A DNA stretch of 64,000 nt from Ereboglobus sp. (GTDB lineage Bacteria; Verrucomicrobiota; Verrucomicrobiia; Opitutales; Opitutaceae): contig JARKRC010000072.1 of assembly GCA_029974595.1 (NCBI GenBank), positions 30,975-94,974 on the forward strand, written 5' to 3'. The translations under genes were made by a program, and so were the position numbers. Under the pieces are notes generated by a model. It worked only from the letters and a program-made list of their open reading frames with translations, did no database searches and was not told the DNA's origin. Of this stretch, positions 55,489 through 64,000 are shown piece by piece. Position 1 is the first letter of the stretch. Each line of letters begins with the position of its first letter.

Positions 55489-56835
55489 ATGAAACAACGC
55501 ACCCTCACCCGGGAAGTCACCATTCAAGGCAAGGCGCTCCACACAGGCGAAGAAGTCACCATGACCATGCGCCCGGCCCCCGCCGGCCACGGCATCGTAT
55601 TCAAACGCATCGACCTGCCCGGCAGCCCCGCGCTCTGCCCCCGCGTTGACCAAATCACCGATCTCGTACGCGCCACCACCATCCAGTCCGGCCACGCCAA
55701 ACTCCACACCGTCGAGCACATCCTTTCCGCCCTCAACGGCTGCGGCATCGACAACGTCCTCATCGAAATCAACGCCTCCGAGCCCCCCATCATGGATGGC
55801 TCCGCGCGCCCTTTCGTGAACATGATCCTGCAGGCCGAGCCCGTCGAGCAGGACAAGGACCGCGAATACTTCACCCTCGACGCCCCCGTATCCGTCACGC
55901 GCGGCAACTCCACCATCATCGCCCTGCCCGCCAACGAGCTCAAAATCTCCTGCACCTCCGCCGACGACCGCGGCATCCACACCCAGCACCTCTCCATCGT
56001 CATCGATCCCGACACCTACATGTCGCAGATCGCCGCCGCCCGCACCTTCACCATCTACGAAGACATCGAGGAACTCCTCAAACTCGGCAAAATCAAAGGC
56101 GGCACGCTCGACTGCGCCGTCGTCATCAAGGGCGACAAGATCATCTCCAAGGAGGGCCTGCGCTTCAACGATGAGTTTGTCCGCCACAAGATCCTCGACA
56201 TCATCGGCGACATCACCCTCCTCGGCACCCCGCTCAAAGCCCATATCATCGCCACGCGCCCCGGCCACGCCATCAACGCCGACCTCACCAAGGCCCTTTA
56301 CGAAAAACTCCAGGAACGCAAAAAGACCCCCGCCAAAAAGAAACCCGCGCGCGTCGACACCGTCCGCGCCAACGAGACCTCGCTCGACATCAAGCGCATC
56401 CTCGAAATGATACCCCACCGGTATCCCTTTGTCATGGTTGACCGCGTCATCGAATTCATCGGCGACAACGAACTCGTCGCCATCAAAAACGTCACCATCA
56501 ACGAACCCTTCTTCCAAGGCCACTACCCCGGCGAGCCCCTCATGCCCGGCGTCCTCCAGCTCGAAGCCATGGCGCAGGCCTCGGGCCTCCTGCTCCTGCG
56601 CGGCATCAACGCTGACGGGCGCACCCCCTTCTTCATGAGCGCCGATAAAATCAAATTCCGCCGCCCCGTGCGCCCCGGCGACCAGCTCACCATCAACGCC
56701 AAACTCACCAAAATCCGCGCCAACAAACTCGCCGTCGCCGAGGCCACCTGCACCGTCGGCGGCAACGTCGTCTCCTCCGCCGAGCTCATGTTCACCCTCG
56801 TCGATTCCGAAACCGGCGCGATCGGAGCAGAGTGA
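55489..56835 (+). CDS. lpxC-fabZ: LpxC-FabZ bifunctional protein (lipid A and fatty acid synthesis)
   Basis: A 448-residue cytoplasmic fusion. Residues ~1-280 are LpxC, the zinc UDP-3-O-acyl-GlcNAc deacetylase that commits to lipid [10 protein letters not shown], zinc-ligand His77 in [13 protein letters not shown] and IMDGSARPF. Residues ~300-448 are FabZ, the (3R)-hydroxyacyl-ACP dehydratase: [33 protein letters not shown] (in parts). A Lys-rich linker joins them. The same fusion is known in Bacteroidetes and some related phyla. lpxA follows after a spacer made wholly of a hairpin repeat, so the lipid A genes are clustered. Confidence 0.97.
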   Translation: MKQRTLTREVTIQGKALHTGEEVTMTMRPAPAGHGIVFKRIDLPGSPALCPRVDQITDLVRATTIQSGHAKLHTVEHILSALNGCGIDNVLIEINASEPPIMDGSARPFVNMILQAEPVEQDKDREYFTLDAPVSVTRGNSTIIALPANELKISCTSADDRGIHTQHLSIVIDPDTYMSQIAAARTFTIYEDIEELLKLGKIKGGTLDCAVVIKGDKIISKEGLRFNDEFVRHKILDIIGDITLLGTPLKAHIIATRPGHAINADLTKALYEKLQERKKTPAKKKPARVDTVRANETSLDIKRILEMIPHRYPFVMVDRVIEFIGDNELVAIKNVTINEPFFQGHYPGEPLMPGVLQLEAMAQASGLLLLRGINADGRTPFFMSADKIKFRRPVRPGDQLTINAKLTKIRANKLAVAEATCTVGGNVVSSAELMFTLVDSETGAIGAE

Positions 56836-56985
56836 GGAAAAGTAAGAATTAAGATTTAAGAATTAAGAAGGCCAAGCCCATGTATGTCACATCATCGCTT
56901 CATTCCCGCACGGCGAAGCCGCGCGCTGTTGGGCACGCAGTGCCCCGTTTCTTAATTCTTAAATCTTAATTCTTAATTTCCTCAC
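56832..56985. repeat. AT-rich long inverted repeat filling the lpxC-fabZ/lpxA spacer
   Basis: Left arm 56832-56869 and right arm 56949-56985 pair almost perfectly over ~37 nt (one substitution and one gap), including TTCTTAATTCTTAAATC and the outer GTGAGGAAA/TTTCCTCAC. A 79-nt G+C-rich centre separates them. It begins at the stop codon and ends at the next ATG, like the element at 22761-22888. Confidence 0.85.
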
Positions 56986-57771
56986 ATGGCATCCAAAATT
57001 CACCCACTGGCAGTCGTCGAACCGGGCGCGCAACTCGGCGCCGACGTTGAAATCGGCCCCTTTGCCTACATCGGCGCGCAAGTCCGCATCGGCGACGGCA
57101 CGCGGGTGCAACACCACGCCACCGTCGAAGGCAACACGCACCTCGGCAAAAACTGCGATCTGTTTCCCTACGCCTGCATCGGCGCCAAGACGCAAGACCT
57201 CAAATACAAGGGCGGAAACCCCGGCGTGCGCATCGGCGACCGCAACGTGCTCCGCGAATTCGCGACCATCCACGCCGCGACCAACGACGGCGATTTCACC
57301 ATTCTCGGCAACGACAACCTCATCCTCTGCTACTGCCACATCGCCCACGACTGCGTCTTCGGAAACAACATCATCATGAGCAGCTACGCTGGGGCCGCGG
57401 GGCATGTGATCGTCGAGGATCACGTCGTCTTCGGAGCCAACGCCGGCGTGCACCAATTCTGCCGCATCGGCGCGTATTCGATGCCCGGCGGCTACGCCAA
57501 GATCGTCCAGGACATCGCCCCCTGGATGATCGCCGAAGGCAGCCCCGCCGTGATCCGCACGATCAACAAAGTCGGCCTCGAACGCAAAGGCTTCACGCCC
57601 GCGCAGGTCGAGCGCGTGAAACAGATTTACCGCATCCTCTTCCGCCACGGTTTCAACCGCACGCAGGCAATGGAAAAACTCGCCTCGCACGAAAACGCCG
57701 GAACCGACGAGTTCCAACGCATCTTCAAGTTCGTCGAGCAAAGCGAACGCGGCCTCGCCCCCGGCGCGTGA
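56986..57771 (+). CDS. lpxA: UDP-N-acetylglucosamine acyltransferase
   Basis: A 261-residue left-handed beta-helix acyltransferase, the first step of lipid A synthesis. Hexapeptide repeats run through residues ~1-190 (IHPLAVVEPGAQLGADVEIG and onward). The catalytic His lies in CYCHIAHDCVFGN, and GNHFG-like pocket residues appear as VFGANAGVHQFCRIGAYSMPGG in parts. The C-terminal helical domain is present. Length matches E. coli LpxA (262). It follows lpxC-fabZ on the same strand. Confidence 0.97.
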   Translation: MASKIHPLAVVEPGAQLGADVEIGPFAYIGAQVRIGDGTRVQHHATVEGNTHLGKNCDLFPYACIGAKTQDLKYKGGNPGVRIGDRNVLREFATIHAATNDGDFTILGNDNLILCYCHIAHDCVFGNNIIMSSYAGAAGHVIVEDHVVFGANAGVHQFCRIGAYSMPGGYAKIVQDIAPWMIAEGSPAVIRTINKVGLERKGFTPAQVERVKQIYRILFRHGFNRTQAMEKLASHENAGTDEFQRIFKFVEQSERGLAPGA

Positions 57772-58202
57772 GGCTTTGCTTCGTTTCGTTCTCTTTTTAT
57801 TCACCACGGAGTCACGGAAGACACGGAGGACGGAAAAGAGATTAAGATTGAAGATGAAGTTGAAGGAAGGAATTGCCAACCGATCGGGGGGCACGGGCGA
57901 CTCGCCCGTGGGTTTGGAAGGGTCGAGTGGCACGGGCTGCCAGCCCGTGTTCTGGGTCTTTTATGGCTCACGCAACGACGCAACGGCGCAACGAAAACAC
58001 AGCGGAGCGGCAGCTCCCGTTGCGTCGTCGCGTCGTTGCGTGAGGCCGGTTTGGAAGAGAAATCCGCATGGTGTCCGGGATAAAAAACAAACCATCCCGT
58101 CAATCGTGCCCGCAAATCCGACACTTGGAGCAGACGTTTCCGGTCACGACTTTTTCGCCCCTAAAAATTGACAAACTATTCCTTCGGGTCGTCCGCTCTT
58201 TC
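57772..58202. repeat. Intergenic repeat mosaic
   Basis: No credible gene. It contains the CACCACGGAG word (57793-57838), palindromes CACGGGCGACTCGCCCGTG (57892-57910) and CACGGGCTGCCAGCCCGTG (57931-57949), and a 14-bp inverted repeat CTCACGCAACGACG / CGTCGTTGCGTGAG (57967-57980 and 58031-58044). The palindromes resemble extragenic palindromic repeats. Confidence 0.7.
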
Positions 58203-58808
58203 TCAGGGTTTCCTTCTCACGCAATTCAAAAAGATGATGTCAGGCACAACACCCCAGACTGTAACAAGAAAAGGCCCGAACTCCTTTTTTCTGATAATCT
58301 CGCTGCGGTCTATAGACTCCTGCTCGAAAAGCTTGGCGCTGATTTCCCATGAGCGCTGCCACTCCGCATCCAGCCATCGCCTGACACCGCTATCGCGTCC
58401 AGCGAGCGCTTCAGTGGCCGCAAGCATCGTCTCGATCATCGCTTTCTGCTCCCGCTGGTCGCCATTCACGAGGGGAACGGAGGCGCGCAAGAGCATGACC
58501 GTCTCTCCCGAATAGTGAACCCACAAGCCGAAGCCGGGCTTTTCCTGCCGGCCAATCTCGGCGGGATAATTGCTGAGAAGCGCCGATTCGAGGCCGGGAA
58601 TATCCGCAATCCAATTTTGCTTCTTAATGTCGCGTTTTAGCGTCTGAAGCTCCTCTGGTGAGAGAACCTTTGACGTGAAATCGCGAGGCGTAAGCAGTCC
58701 GGCAGAAATAGCAGCCGCGACAATCGCCTTCGCGTGAGGAGGCGGCTCGCTGCACAGACTGGCGTTGGCGAGCGTCAGAGTAAACAAAAGCACGAGAGTC
58801 TTTTTCAT
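58203..58808 (-). CDS. Exported protein of unknown function
   Basis: A 201-residue protein with a clear signal peptide (MKKTLVLLFTLTLANASLCS). The mature part is mixed alpha/beta with LSPEELQTLKRDIKKQNW and GFGLWVHYSGETVMLLRASV. No family is recognised. G+C content is lower than that of neighbouring enzyme genes. It starts just seven bases after copy 2 of the 125-bp repeat whose copy 1 abuts the first integron cassette. However, no R'' or R' box is evident around it, so it is not called a cassette. Confidence 0.72.
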   Translation of the reverse strand: MKKTLVLLFTLTLANASLCSEPPPHAKAIVAAAISAGLLTPRDFTSKVLSPEELQTLKRDIKKQNWIADIPGLESALLSNYPAEIGRQEKPGFGLWVHYSGETVMLLRASVPLVNGDQREQKAMIETMLAATEALAGRDSGVRRWLDAEWQRSWEISAKLFEQESIDRSEIIRKKEFGPFLVTVWGVVPDIIFLNCVRRKP

Positions 58809-58815
58809 GGATAAT

Positions 58816-58942
58816 AGTATTATTAAGCCGCGCCCAGTGCAGCATGAGTGGAGTTTGGGAATGGGGTGATTCTGGTCATATTATTATCACCAGAAGGAGA
58901 CCATGTTCTTTTTATTTTGCAATGGCTTATGTCGTAAAAAGC
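58816..58942 (-). repeat. 125-bp repeat, copy 2, inverted relative to copy 1
   Basis: Reverse complement closely matches 46501-46625. It lies exactly between two minus-strand genes, ending at TTAATAATACT just before the 201-residue exported protein. It holds a perfect 7-bp hairpin TTCTGGT...ACCAGAA. Confidence 0.7.
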
Positions 58943-58943
58943 A

Positions 58944-59258
58944 TCATGGCTTGCCGCTTTCTGGCATGATGAACGTTGTATCCTCAAAACCGAAAGAAAC
59001 CATAACCTTCAAAAAGACTTTTGCCGGGAGTCCTTGATATGTGGGCGGTTCAAACTTCCACATCTTCACGGATGCAACTGCCGCAGCGCCTGCTTCTGCT
59101 CGCGTCGCATTTACAACAGCGGCATCGGTGACGCTGCCGTCTTCTTGAATCGTAAACGAAACGGTGGCCTTAGGCTCAATGCGTGATTTCTGCCAGACTT
59201 CAATATATTCAGCCTTTGGCTGCGCTATCGCACGCGGCTTCCTGTCCAAATCCTCCAA
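58944..59258 (-). CDS. TonB C-terminal-domain protein, probably 5'-truncated
   Basis: A 104-residue protein made almost entirely of a TonB C-terminal fold: RIEPKATVSFTIQEDGSVTD and AAAVASVKMWKFEPPTYQGLP. TonB-like proteins normally carry an N-terminal membrane anchor and a Pro-rich linker; both are missing here. Upstream the frame runs into AG-rich repeat words (59280-59310), and the start ATG at 59258 lies inside the end of the neighbouring glycosidase-like gene. The simplest reading is a recombined or truncated remnant; a short soluble form is also possible. Confidence 0.6.
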   Translation of the reverse strand: MEDLDRKPRAIAQPKAEYIEVWQKSRIEPKATVSFTIQEDGSVTDAAVVNATRAEAGAAAVASVKMWKFEPPTYQGLPAKVFLKVMVSFGFEDTTFIMPESGKP

Positions 59259-60403
59259 GCGAACAAGCCCTGCCGTTTCCGTCCTCTGTCATCTGCTCTT
59301 CCGACCTCCGGCTTCTTGAGCGGAATGACCAGGCTCCATGTTTTGCTTGCCCGCTTCCAGCCGCCGGGGCCGTCTGCGGTGGCGAAGATGACATGCGTGG
59401 GATGGCCGTCCTGAATAATCAACTGCGGGCGTTCGAGCGAGCCTTGCACGGTTTCGCTGCCGTCCTCCCAGCGGACTGTGCGCGAGTAGGCCTTGGGCTG
59501 CGGAGCGAGCGTCCATTCCGCCCCGTCGTATGAAAAGGCGTGGCCGCCCGCATGGTTCTCGCCCGAGACAAGCCCCTTCATGTCGCAAAATATCATTTGA
59601 TACACGCCGTGCTCCTTCCAGACATACGCGTCTTCATAAAACGCCGCCTGCCCGTCCCTGTCCCAATGAATCGGTTTTTCGGTGAGGCGCACGTAGGGGC
59701 CGAGAAAATGCTTCGAGCGCGCCGCGCCATAACGGAAGCGTTTCGATTTATAGAGCAGCAGGATCGAGCCGTCCGACTCCACCCATGCGGCGGGATTGGT
59801 CGTCACGGAGCCTTCCTCCCATGTCCCGGGCTTCGCCTCGATGAGCGGCTTGTCCATCCGCGTCCACGGACCGGCGGGCGACGATGCGATGGCGAGGCCG
59901 ACACGCTGGTTGCCCGCGGCCTGCCGGCGAACCGCCTCGGGCACCGGCCCGGTGGGAATCGGCGCATCGTAAGTCGAGCCGTTGTAAAACAACAAATAGG
60001 TGCCGTTCACGCGCTGGATGGTGGGATTGTGGGTCATTTTTCCGTCCCAAAAACCGCCTTCGCGCGGCGGCAGCACATCCTCCACATACGTGTAAGGGCC
60101 TTCGGGCCGCTTGGCGACCGCCCGGACCACGCGCGAATTGGTCACCCAGTTCGGGGAAAACGGGAGCGTCTTCGGCCACATCGAGGCAAACATATGCCAC
60201 AGGCCGTCCTCGCCCTGAATCACCGAGCCGTCCCATATCCACATGTCATCGCGTTGAAACCCGCCGTCTTTCGGGGCGGGCAGGAGACGCTCCATGAACG
60301 GCTCGGGCAGGGCTTTCTCCGAGCCGGAGCCAGCCGCCATTGCCATGACAGGCGCAAAGATGAGAGCGAGGAGGATTCGATATGATTTTCTGAATAACAT
60401 CAT
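59225..60403 (-). CDS. Secreted beta-propeller glycosidase-like protein (GH43/GH32-like)
   Basis: A 392-residue exported protein with a signal peptide (LLALIFAPVMAMAAGS). It shows five-bladed propeller repeats: DDMWIWDGSVIQGEDGLWHM (first-blade Asp), MTHNPTIQRVNGTYLLFYNG, GTWEEGSVTTNPAAW, and FYEDAYVWKEHGVYQMIF. This matches glycosidase-like proteins of the GH43/GH32/GH117 superfamily, without a firm family. The last ~26 residues (after IPLKKPE) are Arg-rich and come from repeat sequence, so the original stop seems lost. No other carbohydrate gene is directly coupled to it. Confidence 0.8.
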   Translation of the reverse strand: MMLFRKSYRILLALIFAPVMAMAAGSGSEKALPEPFMERLLPAPKDGGFQRDDMWIWDGSVIQGEDGLWHMFASMWPKTLPFSPNWVTNSRVVRAVAKRPEGPYTYVEDVLPPREGGFWDGKMTHNPTIQRVNGTYLLFYNGSTYDAPIPTGPVPEAVRRQAAGNQRVGLAIASSPAGPWTRMDKPLIEAKPGTWEEGSVTTNPAAWVESDGSILLLYKSKRFRYGAARSKHFLGPYVRLTEKPIHWDRDGQAAFYEDAYVWKEHGVYQMIFCDMKGLVSGENHAGGHAFSYDGAEWTLAPQPKAYSRTVRWEDGSETVQGSLERPQLIIQDGHPTHVIFATADGPGGWKRASKTWSLVIPLKKPEVGRADDRGRKRQGLFAWRIWTGSRVR

Positions 60404-60604
60404 AACAAGGGAGCGATGTGTGTTGATATTATAAAGCGGGCATTGAGGGCGCTTGGATAAAGCTCCATCGATTCCCGATCAAGGACGGCGCCAGGGTCAA
60501 ATGAATACTACTGAATCACCATCCAGATTCGTGCCGCGCAAAGCCTATTGCAAAATAACGGCAAATGTTGCTTTTGCGATTATTCTGCGTTCATTGGATG
60601 CGCT

Positions 60605-60871
60605 ATGGATATAACTTCCTTCATTGTATTCCTCATTGTCGGCGCGATCGCCGGCTGGCTGGCCGGACTCATCATGCGCGGCGCGGGCTTCGGCCTGCTC
60701 GGCAACATCATCGTCGGCATCCTCGGCTCGCTTGTCGGCGGCTGGCTCTTCGGCAGCGTTTTCAAAATAGCGATCGGCATCTCGCCTGTGGTCGATGCCA
60801 TCATCTACGCCCTGATCGGCGCCATTGTCCTGCTCTTCGTCATCGGCCTTTTCCGAAAAGGCGCGAAGTAG
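60605..60871 (+). CDS. GlsB/YeaQ/YmgE-family small membrane protein
   Basis: An 88-residue inner-membrane protein with three hydrophobic segments and the Gly-rich signature GAIAGWLAGLIMRGAGFGLLGNI (in parts). Members of this group (once called transglycosylase-associated) are stress-induced and of unknown biochemistry. The start at 60605 fits the family N-terminus; an upstream in-frame ATG at 60548 adds 19 residues with two Cys and is unlikely. It is isolated, with ~200 bp and ~290 bp of non-coding DNA on either side in which nothing was recognised. Confidence 0.9.
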   Translation: MDITSFIVFLIVGAIAGWLAGLIMRGAGFGLLGNIIVGILGSLVGGWLFGSVFKIAIGISPVVDAIIYALIGAIVLLFVIGLFRKGAK

Positions 60872-61159
60872 CGCGCGCCTCCGAACCCGTGGCATCGCAG
60901 GTTGCGGGCCGCCGGCCTTCAACCTCGAAACCATGCCTGCGTCCCTGCCTGGGATGCGGGTTTGATATTTTGCGCGCGACTGGTTTGGCGTCGGAAATGA
61001 TCATTTCCGCCTTACTGAATAAATATTACAAATATCATCCCGATCCGGTTCTTGCAGTCACTTTTGGTTTCTGCGTAAATCAATAGCAACTTTCCCGCGA
61101 AAACACCGTCTCGCCGGGCCTCATCCCTTTCATTCTTCATTCCAAAAATACTCACTGTC

Positions 61160-63847
61160 GTGTTCCTTTTGCCTGCCAAAACCCTCTCCCGTCCGTCCGC
61201 ACGGTTTTCTTCCATAGCCAGAATTCTATTGCCGGGACTCCTCTTCATCGCCGCGCCTTGTTTTGGGCAGGCTGCCAAATCCGCGCCTGCGAGCACATCG
61301 ACGGAAACCACCGAAAACTCGACCGGCACGACATCCACCCCGGTCACCGACGACAAGACCGTGAAACTCGACACGTTTACGGTGAAAGCCTCGCGCGAAG
61401 GCGGTGTCACCACCGAGGGGCCGCAGCCTGTCCAGACCTACGACACTGCGCAGATCAGCGACTCGGGCGCGTTCAGCGTGCAGGATTTTCTGGATGACCT
61501 GCCGCCCGGCGAGGACGGCGACGAAGTCCTCATATTGATCGACGGCCAGCCCGCGCACATCGACCCGGCTTCCATCCCGCTCGACATGATCGAGCGCGTG
61601 CAAGTCAGCCTCTTCGGCTCCATCCCCGAACTCGGCGCCTACGCGCAGGGCAAGGTCGTTAACATCATCCTCAAAAAATCCTACGTCGGCGGTGAAATCG
61701 GCGAGCGCATCCGCGGCGCATTTGCCGGAGGCGGCTTTCAGCAAAACACAAAATTTTCCATCAACCGCACGCGCGGCAGATGGAGCTACTTTTTCGGCGG
61801 CGGCATGACGAAGACAAACGAACTCCTCGCCAGCTCCCGCGAATATTCGCGCAATCAGGATCACACCCCGTGGGGCGGCACCGACATGCGCCTCGCCTGG
61901 GGTACCCCCGCCGTCGTGCAGGCCGTCACCGGCAATCTCAACGGCCTCCTCGACAACGAGGGCAATCCCGTCGCCTCCGCCCTCGTCCCCGAAAACCAGG
62001 ACGGCCTCTCCCTCACGCCCTCGCAATTCATCGCGGGCGACACCGCGCTCTCGCCCAATGCCTACGCCCAGCGCCGTTTCAACACCTCCGCGTATCGCAT
62101 GATCATCGCCCCCGCAACGAGCTACAGCACGAACGCCGCCGTGACCTACAAGGACGGCGACCGGTTCCGCATCAGCCTCAGCGGAAACTATTCCACGTCG
62201 AAAGTTGACCGTATCGGCCAGCCGCCCGTCAGCACCGCGTCCGCCGCGACGCTCGTCCCCGCCGCCTACAACCCCTTCGGGCAGGACATCCAGGTCGGCC
62301 TCGTCCACACCGAGTTCGGCCCCACGATCCAAAACACCCGCACCTACAACATGCAGTTCGGGCTCAAGGCCAACGGCCGCATCGGCGACACCACGGTGCT
62401 GCCCGGCGGATACACCAAGGCGTGGAACTGGAACGCCAGCTCCGGCTACCAGCGCAATAAATCGCGCACCCACGCCACCGACCTCGACAAGGACAAATTC
62501 ACCGCCTCACTCACCGCCGCCGATCCCGCCCTGCGCTTCAATCCCTTCGGCGATCCCTCCGCCGGCCCCGTCAACGCGCACCTCTACCCCGCCCTCACCG
62601 TCCACCGCTCGCGTCAGGACATCAGCAACGTCGCCCGTTTTAATGCCGCCGCAAACGGCCCCCTCGCGATCCTCCCCGGCGGTCCGCTCCGTCTCTCCCT
62701 TGCCGGCAGTTATTACAACCAAAGGCGCGACCGCGAAAACACGCATCCCTCAGCGGACAATCCCCCGCGGACACACCAAGTCATCGACTCGGGCGCCGGC
62801 TCGGCCGCGCTCAACATCCCGATCTTTGGAAAAACAAACAGCGTTCCCCTGCTCCGCCGCTTCGAAACACAAACCTCCTACTGGCAAAACATCCGCAGCG
62901 ACGACAGCCGGCAACGCAGCTACGCGGGCGGCGTCGTATGGTCGCCCGCGCGCTCCCTGCTCCTGCGCGCGCGTTATGCGGTTTACGAAAACACGCCCGC
63001 CACGGCCCACATCGCGGGCTCCGAATCGCTCGTCACCGAGACCTTCATCGACCGCGGCCGTGACGACGAAACCGTCACCGACGTCACCGTGTTCAAACGC
63101 GGCTCCATCGACGCCGTGACCTCGAAAAACGAAACCAAGACCTGCGGCTTCACCTTCGAACCGCACTTCGCGAGGGGCCTCCGATTCACCGCCACGCACA
63201 ACATCCGCCTCCGCCACCGCATCTACCAAAGCGGCTTCAGCGCGCAGGAAATCATCAACAACGAAGCCTCGTTCCCCGGCCGCGTCATCCGCGACACGCC
63301 CACTCCGGAGGATGTCGCGCTCGGCCTTCCGGGCCGCATCACCGCGATCGACACCACCCCGGGCAACACCGGTGAATCCGAGACCCGCGACATGAATCTT
63401 TCCCTCGAATACCGCGTGCCCTCGCAGCAATACGGGCGCATCCTGCTCCGCGCCTACGCCACCCGCGTTTTCGAATCGACCTATCAGGCGTATCCGGGCG
63501 TTGACTACATCTATCGCAACGGCGGCCCGCCCGACTGGACATTCCAGGGCCAGGCCTCATGGAGCCACCGGGGTTGGAACACCGTGGTGCGCGTGAACCA
63601 CACCGGCGCGCGCATCATCGCGCCCGCCGACGGCTCCGACAACGCCTCCTACACGACGGTAAACTTCGACCTCAGCTACCAATTCCAAAAACCGATCATC
63701 GGAAAATTCGGCAAACGCCTCCGCGTGGGCGTCGGCATTGTGAACTGTTTCGACGAAGACCCGCTCTATGCCGACACGCTCTACGGCTACCGCGGCGGCT
63801 CCCCCCTCGGCCGTCTCTACACCTGCTCGTTCACGCTGCCGATGTAA
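61160..63847 (+). CDS. TonB-dependent outer-membrane receptor (second)
   Basis: An 895-residue outer-membrane protein. The signal peptide (ending PCFGQ) is followed by a Ser/Thr-rich spacer and the TonB-box-like VKLDTFTVKASREGG. A compact plug contains LILIDGQPAHIDPASIPLDMIERVQV (in parts), and a beta-barrel follows. The gene starts with GTG at 61160; no better ATG gives a signal peptide. The C-terminus ends in Met (TLPM), weaker than the usual aromatic residue. Residues ~810-895 keep the barrel pattern. The substrate is unknown; the neighbours are a propeller glycosidase and a membrane protein. Confidence 0.93.
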   Translation: MFLLPAKTLSRPSARFSSIARILLPGLLFIAAPCFGQAAKSAPASTSTETTENSTGTTSTPVTDDKTVKLDTFTVKASREGGVTTEGPQPVQTYDTAQISDSGAFSVQDFLDDLPPGEDGDEVLILIDGQPAHIDPASIPLDMIERVQVSLFGSIPELGAYAQGKVVNIILKKSYVGGEIGERIRGAFAGGGFQQNTKFSINRTRGRWSYFFGGGMTKTNELLASSREYSRNQDHTPWGGTDMRLAWGTPAVVQAVTGNLNGLLDNEGNPVASALVPENQDGLSLTPSQFIAGDTALSPNAYAQRRFNTSAYRMIIAPATSYSTNAAVTYKDGDRFRISLSGNYSTSKVDRIGQPPVSTASAATLVPAAYNPFGQDIQVGLVHTEFGPTIQNTRTYNMQFGLKANGRIGDTTVLPGGYTKAWNWNASSGYQRNKSRTHATDLDKDKFTASLTAADPALRFNPFGDPSAGPVNAHLYPALTVHRSRQDISNVARFNAAANGPLAILPGGPLRLSLAGSYYNQRRDRENTHPSADNPPRTHQVIDSGAGSAALNIPIFGKTNSVPLLRRFETQTSYWQNIRSDDSRQRSYAGGVVWSPARSLLLRARYAVYENTPATAHIAGSESLVTETFIDRGRDDETVTDVTVFKRGSIDAVTSKNETKTCGFTFEPHFARGLRFTATHNIRLRHRIYQSGFSAQEIINNEASFPGRVIRDTPTPEDVALGLPGRITAIDTTPGNTGESETRDMNLSLEYRVPSQQYGRILLRAYATRVFESTYQAYPGVDYIYRNGGPPDWTFQGQASWSHRGWNTVVRVNHTGARIIAPADGSDNASYTTVNFDLSYQFQKPIIGKFGKRLRVGVGIVNCFDEDPLYADTLYGYRGGSPLGRLYTCSFTLPM

Positions 63848-63880
63848 CACCCTTTTTTTATTCACCACAAAGCAACGGTG

Positions 63881-64000
63881 TCAGCGAACAAGCACAAAAT
63901 CAGGATATTTTAAGGCGAGGTTGAGCAGTTCTGCGAGTTTGCGCATGACCGCGCAAAGGGCGACTTTGGGGAGTTTGCCGCGGGCGCGCAGGCGCTGGTA
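63881..64000 (-). CDS. IS110-family transposase, C-terminal fragment at the window edge
   Basis: The last 39 codons of a minus-strand gene that continues past the right edge. The translated end includes YQRLRARGKLPKVALCAVMR and KLAELLNLALKYP, the typical C-terminus of IS110-family transposases. It differs from the cassette-array transposase, which ends in a Pro/Ala-rich tail. Whether the full gene is intact cannot be seen. Confidence 0.8.
   Translation of the reverse strand, partial: YQRLRARGKLPKVALCAVMRKLAELLNLALKYPDFVLVR

Noticed and set aside
57776..58171. Possible 131-residue gene after lpxA
   Set aside because: It runs through repeat words and palindromes and has no domain or plausible start context.
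58203..58808. The exported protein after repeat copy 2 as a sixth cassette
   Set aside because: No R'' box after its stop and no GTTRRRY boundary before its start.
1..64000. CRISPR arrays, tRNA and rRNA genes
   Set aside because: No regularly spaced repeats and no recognisable tRNA or rRNA sequences were found by eye.

Overview
The window looks like chromosomal DNA from a Verrucomicrobiota bacterium, most likely Opitutaceae-like. This is inferred from the gene content, not from a search. Most of it is GC-rich and encodes a Gram-negative cell (LpxC-FabZ fusion, LpxA, TonB-dependent receptors, many lipoproteins and signal peptides). It is packed with secreted glycoside hydrolases and carries two regulators of the fused periplasmic-binding-like plus AraC (XylR) type. 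No tRNA, rRNA or CRISPR array was seen.

Layout. 1-8.4 kb: housekeeping and miscellaneous genes (partial transketolase, Sel1-repeat lipoprotein, MeaB GTPase, EIIA-type PTS protein, two unknown exported proteins, SGNH hydrolase, alkaline phosphatase). 8.4-21.4 kb: a sugar-use locus with a XylR-type regulator divergent from a tightly packed run: GH50 agarase-like enzyme, DUF6259-like protein, aldose 1-epimerase, enolase-superfamily sugar-acid dehydratase, SDR dehydrogenase, MFS transporter, DUF218 protein and a GH39-like enzyme. Four of its junctions are ATGA overlaps. The set fits release of galactose-type sugars, their oxidation to sugar acids, and dehydration. 21.5-26.3 kb: scpA, a small basic protein, thioredoxin and a long topoisomerase III. 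26.3-45.5 kb: a second carbohydrate locus with a GPH transporter divergent from a XylR-type regulator, then GH130, an esterase/5'-nucleotidase-C fusion, two metallophosphoesterases (the second broken by a +1 shift in a C6 tract), a GH5-like enzyme, a large TonB-dependent receptor and a 1257-residue GH29 fusion.

46.6-52.2 kb is clearly foreign: AT-richer, with five consecutive gene cassettes, each closed by an attC recombination site. In four of the five, the first six bases of the cassette are the exact complement of its own R'' box. No integron integrase gene is visible, so this is a cluster of attC sites lacking an integrase (CALIN), or the distal part of an integron. Cassette 4 carries a 514-residue reverse transcriptase resembling Abi/DRT anti-phage reverse transcriptases. 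The other four cassettes encode unknown proteins, two of them membrane-anchored. An IS110-family (IS1111-like) element has inserted inside the R'' box of the second attC. Its structured non-coding end contains an 8-nt copy of the target sequence, as a guide in a bridge RNA would.

52.4-64 kb: GH35 beta-galactosidase-like enzyme, lpxC-fabZ, lpxA, a repeat mosaic, two small genes, a beta-propeller glycosidase-like protein, a GlsB-type membrane protein, a second TonB-dependent receptor and the C-terminus of another IS110-family transposase. A ~125-bp repeat lies in inverted copies at 46.5 and 58.9 kb, and two intergenic spacers consist entirely of long AT-rich hairpins.
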